A stretch of DNA of 64,000 nucleotides, taken from positions 558,001-622,000 of the forward strand of contig JACJZI010000004.1 of the NCBI GenBank assembly GCA_020635655.1, read 5' to 3'. Of this stretch, positions 7,135 through 14,148 are shown in pieces; position 1 is the stretch's first letter; the number at the start of each line of letters is the position of its first letter. This DNA comes from Flavobacteriales bacterium. Lineage in GTDB: Bacteria > Bacteroidota > Bacteroidia > Flavobacteriales_F > PHOS-HE28. The position numbers and the translations under genes were made by a program. The notes under the pieces were generated by a model that saw nothing but the letters and a program-made list of their open reading frames with translations, was not told where the DNA came from and did not search any database.

Positions 7135-8487
7135 TTATTCCCAGAAGGTGACCTTGAATTCGACGCGACGGTTCCGGGCCCGTCCGGTGGAGGTGGCATT
7201 GTCCGCCACCGGCATGGTCTCGCCGTGGCCGAAAGAGCGCAGCCGATCACCGCTGATGCCCTTGTCGACCAGGTACTGGCGGACCGATGCTGCGCGGTCC
7301 TCGCTGAGCTTCTGGTTCTTGGCTTCGTCCCCCTGGCTGTCAGTATGGCCGTGGATCTCGAGGTTGTATGCAGGATTTTCCTGCATCACCTTCATCACGT
7401 CGTCCAGGATGCCGTAGCTCGATTTCCGGATGACGGACTTGCCACTCTCGAACTGGATCCCTGTGAGGGCGCGTTCGAACAGCTTCTTCGTCTCCTCTTT
7501 CAGTTCCGGGCAGCCTTTCATGGCGGCCACGCCCGGTACGTCGGGGCAACGGTCAACGTTGTCGGTGATGCCATCCCCATCCCTGTCCGGGCAACCCTGC
7601 TTGTCCGCGGGTCCTGCGAGGTCCGGGCAGGCATCCATCTTGTCCGCGATACCATCCCCATCACGATCAGGGCATCCTTCCAAATTGGCCAAGCCGGCCT
7701 CATCGGGGCATTTGTCGTCCTTATCGGGGATGCCATCGCCATCGGTATCGGGCTCGGGATGAAGGGCCACGCTCACACCATCCAGATAGTAGTATGCGTG
7801 CTGGTTGTCCGCTCCCTCGACAATCCGCTCATTTTCCATTCCTGCAGTCGGGAACGCCCCGATGATCAAGTATTGCTCCGAGCCGTCCGCCGTGAACGAA
7901 CCGCTCACCTCCGTCCAGTTCTGCTTGTCGGTCAGCATTTTGGTCGTGCTCACCTGCGGTCTTTCGTTGATGTAGTGGTTGTGCATGTAGGACAGGGCGG
8001 TCGGTGAGCAATATCCACCGATACCCGATACGGCCCGGTCGCTATTGCCCGAAAGCTTGACACGGAACGTGATGTCATACTGTTGTCCCGCAACGAGAGG
8101 CGTGCTCAGGGGTGTCTGCAGATACTCGGTGTATTGCTGGTAGGCCGGAAGGGTGGCATCCAATGTGGGATCCATGATATGCTTCCAGTTGGTCCGCTGA
8201 TCGTCCTTGTAGGCAACGAACCCGGCATAATGCTCTCCATCGAAAGCGGTCGAGCTTCCAAGGTCGTTCTCCGGCACGCCCACGTAGCTGGCACCGGTGT
8301 TGAAGACGTCCACGGTCCCCTTGGTGGCGTTGGTCCAACCCATGCAGCGTTCCAACTGGTCCCACGTGGAAACCGGCTTGGAGAAGCTTTCGAACCCGGG
8401 GTTGGAGATCAGGTTGGGTCCGCTTTGAGCAAGGACCATGGCTCCGGGAACGAGCATCCCCAGAAGCGAAACATAGCGCACGTTCAT
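7135..8487 (-). CDS. OmpA-family outer membrane protein with thrombospondin type-3 repeats
   Basis: 450 residues with a signal peptide ending near MVLAQ. Three parts: an N-terminal beta-sandwich-like domain of about 250 residues (NPGFES... to YYYLDGVS), three calcium-binding TSP type-3 repeats (DTDGDGIPD, DRDGDGIAD, DRDGDGITD, each with a CPD motif), and a C-terminal OmpA domain with the peptidoglycan-binding HGHTDSQG and GRARNRRVEF motifs. It should tether the outer membrane to peptidoglycan. The N-terminal domain is clearly homologous to the whole of the next gene upstream (8566-9342), so the two look like a tandem duplication. The start ATG 8487 precedes a normal signal peptide. Confidence 0.92.
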   Translation of the reverse strand: MNVRYVSLLGMLVPGAMVLAQSGPNLISNPGFESFSKPVSTWDQLERCMGWTNATKGTVDVFNTGASYVGVPENDLGSSTAFDGEHYAGFVAYKDDQRTNWKHIMDPTLDATLPAYQQYTEYLQTPLSTPLVAGQQYDITFRVKLSGNSDRAVSGIGGYCSPTALSYMHNHYINERPQVSTTKMLTDKQNWTEVSGSFTADGSEQYLIIGAFPTAGMENERIVEGADNQHAYYYLDGVSVALHPEPDTDGDGIPDKDDKCPDEAGLANLEGCPDRDGDGIADKMDACPDLAGPADKQGCPDRDGDGITDNVDRCPDVPGVAAMKGCPELKEETKKLFERALTGIQFESGKSVIRKSSYGILDDVMKVMQENPAYNLEIHGHTDSQGDEAKNQKLSEDRAASVRQYLVDKGISGDRLRSFGHGETMPVADNATSTGRARNRRVEFKVTFWE

Positions 8488-8565
8488 TTGATGTGATTTG
8501 GGTCTTTGACGTCCGACCGGACCAAAGGTCACTGCGACCTCTGGCCGGAACGGTGACCCCGGTCA

Positions 8566-9342
8566 TCAGTTCCCCGGAACGACCTCCTTCAAACTGATCC
8601 CATCCACGTAGTAGTAAGCATACTGATTGTCCTCATCCACCACGATCTTCTCGGTATTGAACCCGACGTATGGATACGTTCCCACGATCAGATAGGTCTC
8701 ACCGCCATCTGCCTCGAACGTACCGCTGATCTTTACCCATTTCTCCTTGTCATCCAATATCTTATCATCATATACTTGACATTTTTCTTGAAGAAACCTG
8801 CGGTTCGAATAATGAAGCGCCAAGGGCGAACAATAGGCACCGATGGAAGAGACCGCCCGGTCGCTGTTCCCCGCCAAGGCGACATACATCGTCAACGCGT
8901 AGGTATGGCCCTCCTCGAGGGGGACTTTCAGCTCCGTTTGGAGATACTCCGCGTAAACGTTCCAAGCGGCGGACAGTTCCTGCCTACCCTCTTCATAAGG
9001 GTTGTAGGTGCCATCATCCTTCCATGCAAAGAATCCGGCGTAGTGTTCTCCCTCTTCGGGTTCCATATGGCCATAGTCATTGTCCGGAATGCCCACGCTC
9101 TTGGGAGAAGCCTCCTTGTCGAACACCTCCGACAGGCCGAGCGTGACATTGTCCCAGCCCGTGGCAAGCCGCACCTGGTCCCAGGTCTTTACCCGACCAT
9201 CGATCTGCTCGAACCCTCCGTTGGGCACGAGTTCCATTCCCACCTGTGCCTGGGCTGCACCGGTCATGATGATCAACAGGGACAGGAGCGTCCAATGTCT
9301 CGCTCCCGTGTGGTCCGAATCATGTGGTTCGAGCAGGCTCAT
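8566..9342 (-). CDS. Exported paralogue of the OmpA protein N-terminal domain
   Basis: 258 residues with a signal peptide (hydrophobic LLSLLIIMTGAAQAQ). The mature protein aligns along its length with the N-terminal domain of the downstream OmpA-family protein: shared NGGFEQ/NPGFES, TWDQ, GEHYAGF, YTEYLQT/YAEYLQT, GNSDRAVS, GAYCSP/GGYCSP and YYYVDGISL/YYYLDGVSV. It lacks the TSP3 and OmpA parts. The domain resembles carbohydrate-binding-like jelly rolls, but no function is established. The start is fixed by a -7 box 5 bases upstream. The 78-base gap to the downstream gene holds only a weak -7-like box, so co-transcription is possible. Confidence 0.85.
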   Translation of the reverse strand: MSLLEPHDSDHTGARHWTLLSLLIIMTGAAQAQVGMELVPNGGFEQIDGRVKTWDQVRLATGWDNVTLGLSEVFDKEASPKSVGIPDNDYGHMEPEEGEHYAGFFAWKDDGTYNPYEEGRQELSAAWNVYAEYLQTELKVPLEEGHTYALTMYVALAGNSDRAVSSIGAYCSPLALHYSNRRFLQEKCQVYDDKILDDKEKWVKISGTFEADGGETYLIVGTYPYVGFNTEKIVVDEDNQYAYYYVDGISLKEVVPGN

Positions 9343-9347
9343 CGGTC

Positions 9348-9355
9348 CGAAGGTA
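9348..9355 (-). promoter_or_regulatory. -7 box TACCTTCG, 5 bases before ATG
   Basis: Drives the exported paralogue gene that starts at 9342 and perhaps the OmpA-family gene after it. Confidence 0.65.
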
Positions 9356-9374
9356 AAGGTGTGTTGGAAGTGGA

Positions 9375-10049
9375 TCAGGGCTTGAGCTTGTCGTGGAAGA
9401 CCTTCCGGAACTTCTCCACTTTCGGTCTGATGACCAGAGTGCAGTAGGGCTTGTTCCCATTGAGCGCGTAATAGTCCTGATGGTAGCCCTCGGCGGGGTA
9501 AAAGGTCTTGAAGGGTGTGATCTCCGTCACGATCGGGGCTTCGAAAGCCCCAATGGAGTCCAACTTGGCCTTGTAGTGCTCCGCAAGTTGACGCTGTCGC
9601 TCATTGTGGTAGAATATCGCCGACCGGTATTGGGTACCCTCGTCAGCTCCCTGTCTGTTCAACGTGGTGGGGTCGTGCGTCTGCCAGAAGACCTCCAGAA
9701 GTTCATCGAATCCGATCGTATCCGGATCGTATACGATCTGGGCCACCTCGGCATGACCGGTACTTCCCGTACAGACCTCCTCATAGGACGGATCGGCCAC
9801 GGTGCCTCCACTGAAGCCCGAAGTGACGGAACGTACACCCTTCAATTCCGAGAAAATGGCCTCCACGCACCAGAAGCACCCAGCACCGAACGTGGCCGTA
9901 TCCAGTGATCCATGCACTTGCGAGTCCGATCGTTGGTCCATTTGAGGGGGGGAATGGTCTGTTCGGGGATCCGCACTGCCACAGGCCAGCAGGGCCATCA
10001 GTCCGAGCGACAAGGCAGGTCGGGGGAGCGGGATGTGGTCCATCTTCAT
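9375..10049 (-). CDS. msrA: Peptide methionine sulfoxide reductase A, lipoprotein form
   Basis: 224 residues. A lipoprotein signal (LMALLAC, Cys 23) and a 25-residue linker precede an MsrA domain. The catalytic motif GCFWC places the nucleophile at Cys 58 with Cys 61 nearby; EAIF, STGHAEV and the QYRSAIFYH block are all present, as is EGYHQDYY. It reduces the S-epimer of methionine sulfoxide in oxidised proteins. The lipid anchor implies a role repairing envelope or secreted proteins; the electron donor is not visible. No MsrB lies alongside. Confidence 0.95.
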   Translation of the reverse strand: MKMDHIPLPRPALSLGLMALLACGSADPRTDHSPPQMDQRSDSQVHGSLDTATFGAGCFWCVEAIFSELKGVRSVTSGFSGGTVADPSYEEVCTGSTGHAEVAQIVYDPDTIGFDELLEVFWQTHDPTTLNRQGADEGTQYRSAIFYHNERQRQLAEHYKAKLDSIGAFEAPIVTEITPFKTFYPAEGYHQDYYALNGNKPYCTLVIRPKVEKFRKVFHDKLKP

Positions 10050-10110
10050 GGCAAAGGAACGGAACGTTCGCTGCCCGCCGTTCGTGCATAAGCCATGCCA
10101 AGCTGAGCGC

Positions 10111-11439
10111 CTACTCCATCTGCCTTTTCAGCAATTCGCGTCCGATCCGTTCCACGACGCCCACCACCAGGGCATTCCCCATGATGAAGGCCCTCCACGC
10201 GTCGGGGACCCCCGCAGTATGGTCGTCCGGGAACATGTTCAGGCGTTCCAGTTCGACGGGGGTCAACCGCCGCAACCGCCCACTGTCGCCGCGTACCACA
10301 TGCTTGAAGCGCGAGGGCGCCCTGCCACCCTCGCCGGTCACGATCGTCCGCGCCGGCCGGTCAAGTGGGTCCGGGAACGCCATGGCGCCTTCCGCATAAT
10401 GGTAGGCGAATCCGTTCTGTTGATCGACCCGGGGCTCTTTCTTGGATCCCTTCAGATATTTCCAACGTGCGATCTCCGAGCGGCGCAGAAAGAAGGACGA
10501 AGGGACTTCCACGTCCGGCTGGAGGACATCGCCCAGTAGGACGCGTTTTCCCCGGTGCACAGGCCATACCTTCATGGTTTGGACCAAGCCTTCGACCATC
10601 AGACCGGCCGAGAGGAACGGGCGCCCTTCGTTCTTCTTATTGAAGGTGGTCGATGATCGGACCAGGTCCTCCTGCAGTCTGAGCTTGCGCAAGGTGCCCT
10701 GTTCCGGTCTGAACGGGAACGCTTTCCCGATAACACTGCCGTGCAATTTGGTCGACACATCCCCGGCGGCGGAGAGGGCGGCGAATTCAGGTGTGGTGCG
10801 GTGATAGCCCATCAGGAACACCCGCCGACGACGTTGTGGCATGCCGAAATCGGCTGCGTTGATCACGCGCCATTCCACGGCATAGCCCAGTGCCCAAAGC
10901 GAAGCGAGCATGACCGCCAGATCGCGTCCCCGCTGTGTTGCGGGAGATCCCAGCAGCCGATCCACGTTCTCCAACAGCAGGTATCCGGGTCGGATCCGGA
11001 TGTCGCGCAGGATCCGATGGATCTGCCACCACAGCACACCCTTCTTACCCACCAACCCCTTGGAATTGGCCAATGTGCTCGCTACGGAATAGTCCTGACA
11101 AGGAAACCCGGCGACCAGAAGATCATGCTCGGGAATGACATCGATGGGCACGGTGCTGATGTCGACATTGTGATGCCCATCAGGTCCGAACCGGGACATG
11201 TAGATGTCGGATGCATGCTGTTTGCGGCGTCCAGGTTCCCATTGGTCGCTGAACACCACCTGATAGCTACCATGGCGTACGGCCTTCGACGCACGCTCCA
11301 GGCCGATGCGGAACCCACCTACGCCCGCGAACAATTCCACGACGCGCAAGGCGCCTGGGGATCCGGAACCATCGGTATGCCGGGGCATCGCGGGCCAAAT
11401 ATCGCCCAGGCGCCGATGCGGATCAAGTGGCCAGGCCAT
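10111..11439 (-). CDS. DNA (cytosine-5-)-methyltransferase, solitary
   Basis: 442 residues with the C5-methyltransferase motifs in order: motif I VVELFAGVGGFRIGLE (33-48), motif IV FPCQDYSVA with catalytic Cys 114, motif VI ENV (157-159), motif VIII QRRRR (202-206), and motif X GNALVVGVVERIG near the C-terminus. The region between VIII and IX, about residues 235-390, should hold the target-recognition domain. No restriction endonuclease, Vsr or specificity gene lies within several kb on either side. It is therefore either an orphan regulatory/protective methylase or a remnant of a restriction system. An alternative start is Met 18 (11388). Recognition sequence cannot be read. Confidence 0.93.
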   Translation of the reverse strand: MAWPLDPHRRLGDIWPAMPRHTDGSGSPGALRVVELFAGVGGFRIGLERASKAVRHGSYQVVFSDQWEPGRRKQHASDIYMSRFGPDGHHNVDISTVPIDVIPEHDLLVAGFPCQDYSVASTLANSKGLVGKKGVLWWQIHRILRDIRIRPGYLLLENVDRLLGSPATQRGRDLAVMLASLWALGYAVEWRVINAADFGMPQRRRRVFLMGYHRTTPEFAALSAAGDVSTKLHGSVIGKAFPFRPEQGTLRKLRLQEDLVRSSTTFNKKNEGRPFLSAGLMVEGLVQTMKVWPVHRGKRVLLGDVLQPDVEVPSSFFLRRSEIARWKYLKGSKKEPRVDQQNGFAYHYAEGAMAFPDPLDRPARTIVTGEGGRAPSRFKHVVRGDSGRLRRLTPVELERLNMFPDDHTAGVPDAWRAFIMGNALVVGVVERIGRELLKRQME

Positions 11440-11533
11440 CCTCGATCAACAGACCGACCTTGATCGTCGAAAAGCAGTGCGGCCGAACGGGTCCCGGGAC
11501 GAGGCAAGGGCGGCGGGATGGACCTACCCCATG

Positions 11534-11565
11534 AAAAAGCCCCTGTGATCGGGTCACAAGGGCTT
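11534..11565 (-). terminator. Intrinsic terminator of tRNA-Pro
   Basis: Twelve-base stem (AAGCCCTTGTGA / TCACAGGGGCTT, one GT pair) with a 5-base loop, then TTTTTC on the minus strand. Confidence 0.85.
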
Positions 11566-11573
11566 CCATTGGG

Positions 11574-11648
11574 TCGGGGTGAGTGGATTCGAACCACCGG
11601 CCTCTACGTCCCGAACGTAGCGCTCTAACCGGGCTGAGCTACACCCCG
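11574..11648 (-). tRNA. tRNA-Pro (anticodon CGG)
   Basis: Full cloverleaf: acceptor CGGGGTG/CACCCCG, T8-A9, D arm GCTCAGCCCGGTTAGAGC, anticodon stem CTACG/CGTAG around loop TTCGGGA with anticodon CGG and G37, and a T arm with GTTCGAATC. A73 is present and CCA is not encoded. It reads CCG codons. Confidence 0.96.
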
Positions 11649-11676
11649 AACGGAAATTGCTCCGAACAGCGGGCGG

Positions 11677-11684
11677 CAAAGATA
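11677..11684 (-). promoter_or_regulatory. -7 box TATCTTTG of tRNA-Pro
   Basis: Minus-strand element 28 bases before the mature tRNA 5' end, between the response regulator stop and the tRNA. Confidence 0.65.
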
Positions 11685-11703
11685 GCAGGAGTTCGGACCG
11701 TTG

Positions 11704-12390
11704 TCAGGCGTCGAACTTGTAACCGATCCCCTTCACCGTACGGATCCGTTCCTCGCCGATCTTCTCCCGCAGTTTGCGGATGTGAACGTCGATCGTGCGG
11801 TCGCCCACATAGAGCTCATTCCCCCAGATGTGCGAATAGATCTCGTCCCGCTTATAGACCTTGCCGGGCTTGCTCATGAGCAACACCAAGAGCTCGAACT
11901 CCTTCTTCGGCAGTTGCAGTTCCTCCTCCCCCTTGTAGACCAACACCTTTTCAAGGTCCACACGAATGCCATTGGCCTCGAGCACCTGACCGTCGGCGCG
12001 GTCACCAGTGGTCCGTTTGAGCAAGGCCTTCACCTTGCTCACGAAGACCTTCGGCCGGACCGGCTTGGTGATGTAGTCATCGGCACCGGCATCAAACCCG
12101 GCGATCTGGGAGTAGTCCTCGCCCCGTGCCGTCAGGAACGTGATCAGGGTCTGTTTGAACTCAGGCTGGGCCCGCAGTTGATTGCAAACCTCCACACCGT
12201 CCATTCCCGGCATCATGATGTCCAACACGATGAGGTCCGGACGTTCGTTCCGGGCCACCTTCAATGCATCCTTGCCGTTCTGGGCGGTGGAAACGCGATA
12301 ACCCTCACGCTCCAGATTGTACCGGAGAAGTTCGAGGATGTCGGCCTCGTCATCCACAAGAAGCACCTTGGGGGCCGTGTTCACTGCCAT
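11704..12390 (-). CDS. OmpR/PhoB family response regulator
   Basis: About 228 residues. Receiver domain with acidic pocket DD (13-14), phospho-acceptor Asp 57 in LDIMMPGMDG, and TKP (Lys about 108). The C-terminal winged helix includes LPKKEFELLVLL and TIDVHIRKLREKIG. It resembles the PhoB/PhoP-type regulators common in Bacteroidota. No sensor kinase is adjacent, so its partner is elsewhere. A Met 4 codons upstream (12402) is also possible; translation from 12390 begins MAVNTAPKVLLVDDE. Confidence 0.93.
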   Translation of the reverse strand: MAVNTAPKVLLVDDEADILELLRYNLEREGYRVSTAQNGKDALKVARNERPDLIVLDIMMPGMDGVEVCNQLRAQPEFKQTLITFLTARGEDYSQIAGFDAGADDYITKPVRPKVFVSKVKALLKRTTGDRADGQVLEANGIRVDLEKVLVYKGEEELQLPKKEFELLVLLMSKPGKVYKRDEIYSHIWGNELYVGDRTIDVHIRKLREKIGEERIRTVKGIGYKFDA

Positions 12391-12455
12391 GGTCGCATCC
12401 ATCCGGTCGGCTGCAAATGAAGGGCCGGGCGCTTTGCCCTGCGTTAATGCCCCGT

Positions 12456-12463
12456 CAAAATTA
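12456..12463 (-). promoter_or_regulatory. -7 box TAATTTTG of the response regulator
   Basis: Perfect minus-strand element about 55-65 bases before the possible starts, giving a conventional leader. Confidence 0.6.
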
Positions 12464-12510
12464 GGTTAAGGTGGCGGGGATGGCCACGCTTGTGGACGGC
12501 GCTCGCTGGC

Positions 12511-12518
12511 TATCTTCG
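12511..12518 (+). promoter_or_regulatory. -7 box TATCTTCG of tRNA-Gly
   Basis: Located 48 bases before the tRNA. A TTG at 12490-12492, 18 bases upstream, could serve as the -33 element. Confidence 0.65.
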
Positions 12519-12566
12519 CGCCGCCGAAGGTAGCATGGCGGAACAGCCGAAATACTGCTCACTCAG

Positions 12567-12639
12567 GCGGGAGTAGCTCAGTTGGTAGAGCATCAGCTTC
12601 CCAAGCTGAGGGTCGCGGGTTCGAGTCCCGTTTCCCGCT
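12567..12639 (+). tRNA. tRNA-Gly (anticodon CCC)
   Basis: Complete cloverleaf: acceptor GCGGGAG paired with TTCCCGC, D arm AGCTCAGTTGGTAGAGC, anticodon stem TCAGC/GCTGA around TTCCCAA (anticodon CCC), T arm with GGTTCGAGTCC, discriminator T73. CCA is not encoded. Confidence 0.96.
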
Positions 12640-12640
12640 C

Positions 12641-12667
12641 AAAGCCCCGGCCCACCGGGGCTTTTTC
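12641..12667 (+). terminator. Intrinsic terminator of tRNA-Gly
   Basis: Ten-base stem (AAAGCCCCGG / CCGGGGCTTT) with a 4-base loop and a run of T, starting 2 bases after the tRNA. Confidence 0.9.
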
Positions 12668-12702
12668 CATCCGGGCCGCGCCACCGTGCCCAGGTACCGT
12701 TG

Positions 12703-12745
12703 CTCGGCCCATTGCACCGTTCCCCGATCCGTGCAATGGGTCGAG
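12703..12745. repeat. Strong 15-bp inverted repeat
   Basis: CTCGGCCCATTGCAC (12703-12717) pairs with GTGCAATGGGTCGAG (12731-12745): 14 Watson-Crick pairs and one GU around a 13-base loop. No T tract follows, so it is not an ordinary terminator. It lies between tRNA-Gly and the 63-residue ORF. Confidence 0.75.
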
Positions 12746-12794
12746 GCATCCCTACGGGGGGGCCTTGCGTCTTGTATGCAGAGCCTCAAGGACC

Positions 12795-12986
12795 ATGTCC
12801 AGGACCTACAAGATCGCACTTATCCTCAAAAGCCGGAACAGCCTGCCGATCTACCGCGACCTGAGCCAGCTGAGCGACCGCGAGCTGGACCAGCAGGTGG
12901 TGGCCATGCTGCGCCGGATGCGGGTCAACGAGAGCAGCGTGATCGCCCGGATGGCATTGCGACGGCCGACCTTCGGTCTGAATTGA
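12795..12986 (+). CDS. Small basic protein of unknown function
   Basis: 63 residues, MSRTYKIALILKSRNSLPIYRD and onward, mostly helical and Arg-rich. Codon use matches the neighbourhood well (Leu almost always CTG, strong G/C in third positions), which favours a real gene. I see no signal peptide, membrane segment or known motif, and no clear -7 box. The ATG at 12795 is the first good start after the tRNA terminator and the hairpin at 12703-12745. Function unknown. Confidence 0.55.
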   Translation: MSRTYKIALILKSRNSLPIYRDLSQLSDRELDQQVVAMLRRMRVNESSVIARMALRRPTFGLN

Positions 12987-13043
12987 TCGGAGGGTCGCCT
13001 CAAGCCCCCGGACCAACGACCGCCCGATACGGGGGCGTCCGTC

Positions 13044-13051
13044 TATATTTG
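13044..13051 (+). promoter_or_regulatory. -7 box TATATTTG of the 40-residue membrane protein
   Basis: Perfect TAnnTTTG, about 43 bases before the ATG at 13095. Confidence 0.65.
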
Positions 13052-13094
13052 CAGCGACCGGTCGTCATGAACGGTCCCCTTTGAAAGCGGAACC

Positions 13095-13217
13095 ATGTCC
13101 GAACACATCGACGGTCATTTTCCTGACGAGGCCGAACAGAACGAGATCGGTGGACCAGTGCTCTTCGCGCTGATCATCCTGGCATTTATCGTCCTGATCA
13201 TCTGGGCGGCAAGCTGA
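13095..13217 (+). CDS. Single-span membrane microprotein (40 aa)
   Basis: ATG 13095 to TGA 13215-13217. The first 20 residues are acidic and polar (MSEHIDGHFPDEAEQNEIGG), followed by one transmembrane helix (PVLFALIILAFIVLIIWAA) that reaches the C-terminus. It has its own perfect -7 box. Small single-helix proteins of this shape act as subunits or regulators of larger membrane complexes; nothing nearby names a partner. Unknown function. Confidence 0.65.
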   Translation: MSEHIDGHFPDEAEQNEIGGPVLFALIILAFIVLIIWAAS

Positions 13218-13225
13218 ACATCGGT

Positions 13226-13606
13226 TCAGCGGTCCAGGTATTCGTCCCTGCGCACCAAGAGGAACCAGTTCTCGCCGAGTTCCTGGTAGCCGTGCTCGAA
13301 ACAGAATACGTAGGTATTGCCCACGCGCGTGGTGTGCGTGTGCGTATGGTACATGAAGTTGTACCCGCGCTCCGCCAATTTCTCCCGATGGACCTTCCGG
13401 GTACCCGATTCACCCGTGTTCAGTTCGCTAAGGATCCGCCGGTTCCGCTTGAGGATATTCACGACGTTGCGCACGAAGTTGATCGGCGCATTGTTGGCGT
13501 GATAGTGGTACAGATTGCGACAGGCATCCGAGCAAAAACGCTTGTCGGTCCTTCCAACGATGCGCTCGCCACATTGCAGACAATTCCTCTCCTCCAGCTT
13601 CGACAT
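13226..13606 (-). CDS. Zinc-ribbon protein of unknown function
   Basis: 126 residues. The N-terminus carries a CxxC...C-x3-C zinc site (C9, C12, C25, C29; motif RFCSDACRNLYHYH) like the MYM/DUF2116-type small zinc fingers. The rest is helical and basic, with a histidine-rich YHTHTHTTR segment. The start at 13606 is set by a -7 box 4 bases upstream; the longer ORF would run through the neighbouring thioesterase gene. It ends 8 bases from the convergent microprotein. Might bind nucleic acid, but that is inference. Confidence 0.8.
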   Translation of the reverse strand: MSKLEERNCLQCGERIVGRTDKRFCSDACRNLYHYHANNAPINFVRNVVNILKRNRRILSELNTGESGTRKVHREKLAERGYNFMYHTHTHTTRVGNTYVFCFEHGYQELGENWFLLVRRDEYLDR

Positions 13607-13610
13607 GGTC

Positions 13611-13618
13611 CGAAAATA
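13611..13618 (-). promoter_or_regulatory. -7 box TATTTTCG, 4 bases before ATG
   Basis: Located between the thioesterase stop (13638) and the zinc-ribbon ATG (13606), so the downstream gene has its own leaderless promoter. Confidence 0.7.
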
Positions 13619-13637
13619 CTCTCCGGACGAATGAGAA

Positions 13638-14060
13638 TTAAACCGTCCATTCCTCTCCGGTGCGGAAGACGGTACCCTTGAACAAGGCCACGGTCCGATC
13701 GCCCGCGTCGGCCACGCGCACGTGGTAGGTGGCAAAGCGCTTTCCCAGGCTCACTTCAGCTGTCGTTGCCGTGAGCACATCACCTGCGTTGACACGCCGG
13801 GTATGGGTGATGGATGTTTCGACACTGACGGCCTGGATCCCGTGCGCATTGGACGCAAAGGCCAACGCACTGTCCGCCAGGGCATAGCAGATCCCACCAT
13901 GCGCGATGGCAAAGCCATTGAGCATCTCCTCCCGCACGCGCATCCGGAGGACGCACGCACCGGGTGCTACCTGCACGCGTTCGATCCCGAGCCAGATGCT
14001 GAAGGGATCGTGCGTGTACATGCGGTCCACCACGCGTTCCGCCCGTTCCTGTGCATCCAT
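13638..14060 (-). CDS. paaI: PaaI-type hotdog acyl-CoA thioesterase
   Basis: 140 residues forming one hotdog domain. The family motif NGFAIAHGGICYALADSA is intact, with N48, HGG 54-56 and the catalytic acidic D63. PaaI enzymes hydrolyse hydroxyphenylacetyl-CoA and related esters, clearing dead-end intermediates of phenylacetate catabolism. It diverges from a thiolase of the 3-oxoadipyl-CoA type, which supports that setting, although no other paa gene is in the window. A leaderless promoter fixes the start at 14060. Confidence 0.88.
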   Translation of the reverse strand: MDAQERAERVVDRMYTHDPFSIWLGIERVQVAPGACVLRMRVREEMLNGFAIAHGGICYALADSALAFASNAHGIQAVSVETSITHTRRVNAGDVLTATTAEVSLGKRFATYHVRVADAGDRTVALFKGTVFRTGEEWTV

Positions 14061-14064
14061 GGCC

Positions 14065-14072
14065 CGAAATTA
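14065..14072 (-). promoter_or_regulatory. -7 box TAATTTCG of paaI
   Basis: Ends 4 bases before the thioesterase ATG. A weaker CAACTTCG on the plus strand at 14122-14129 may serve the divergent thiolase. Confidence 0.7.
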
Positions 14073-14148
14073 GGCGCCGTGCGCGCTCCGGACGCGGGGC
14101 GGCGGCTTGCGCAGGAAAATGCAACTTCGCGCCCCATCCCTTTCCGAT

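Noticed and set aside
11583..11879. Plus-strand ORF starting MDSNHRPLRPERSALTGLSYTPNG
   Set aside because: Antisense reading of tRNA-Pro continuing into the response regulator gene; a recurrent artefact.
12559..12819. 86-residue minus-strand ORF ending in RDSNPRPSAWEADALPTELLP
   Set aside because: It is the antisense reading of tRNA-Gly and its terminator; this phrase is a well-known spurious database protein.
12996..13043. Small inverted repeat CGCCC/GGGCG around 13020-13036 as a terminator
   Set aside because: Only about 5 bp of stem and no T tract before the next promoter; too weak to call.
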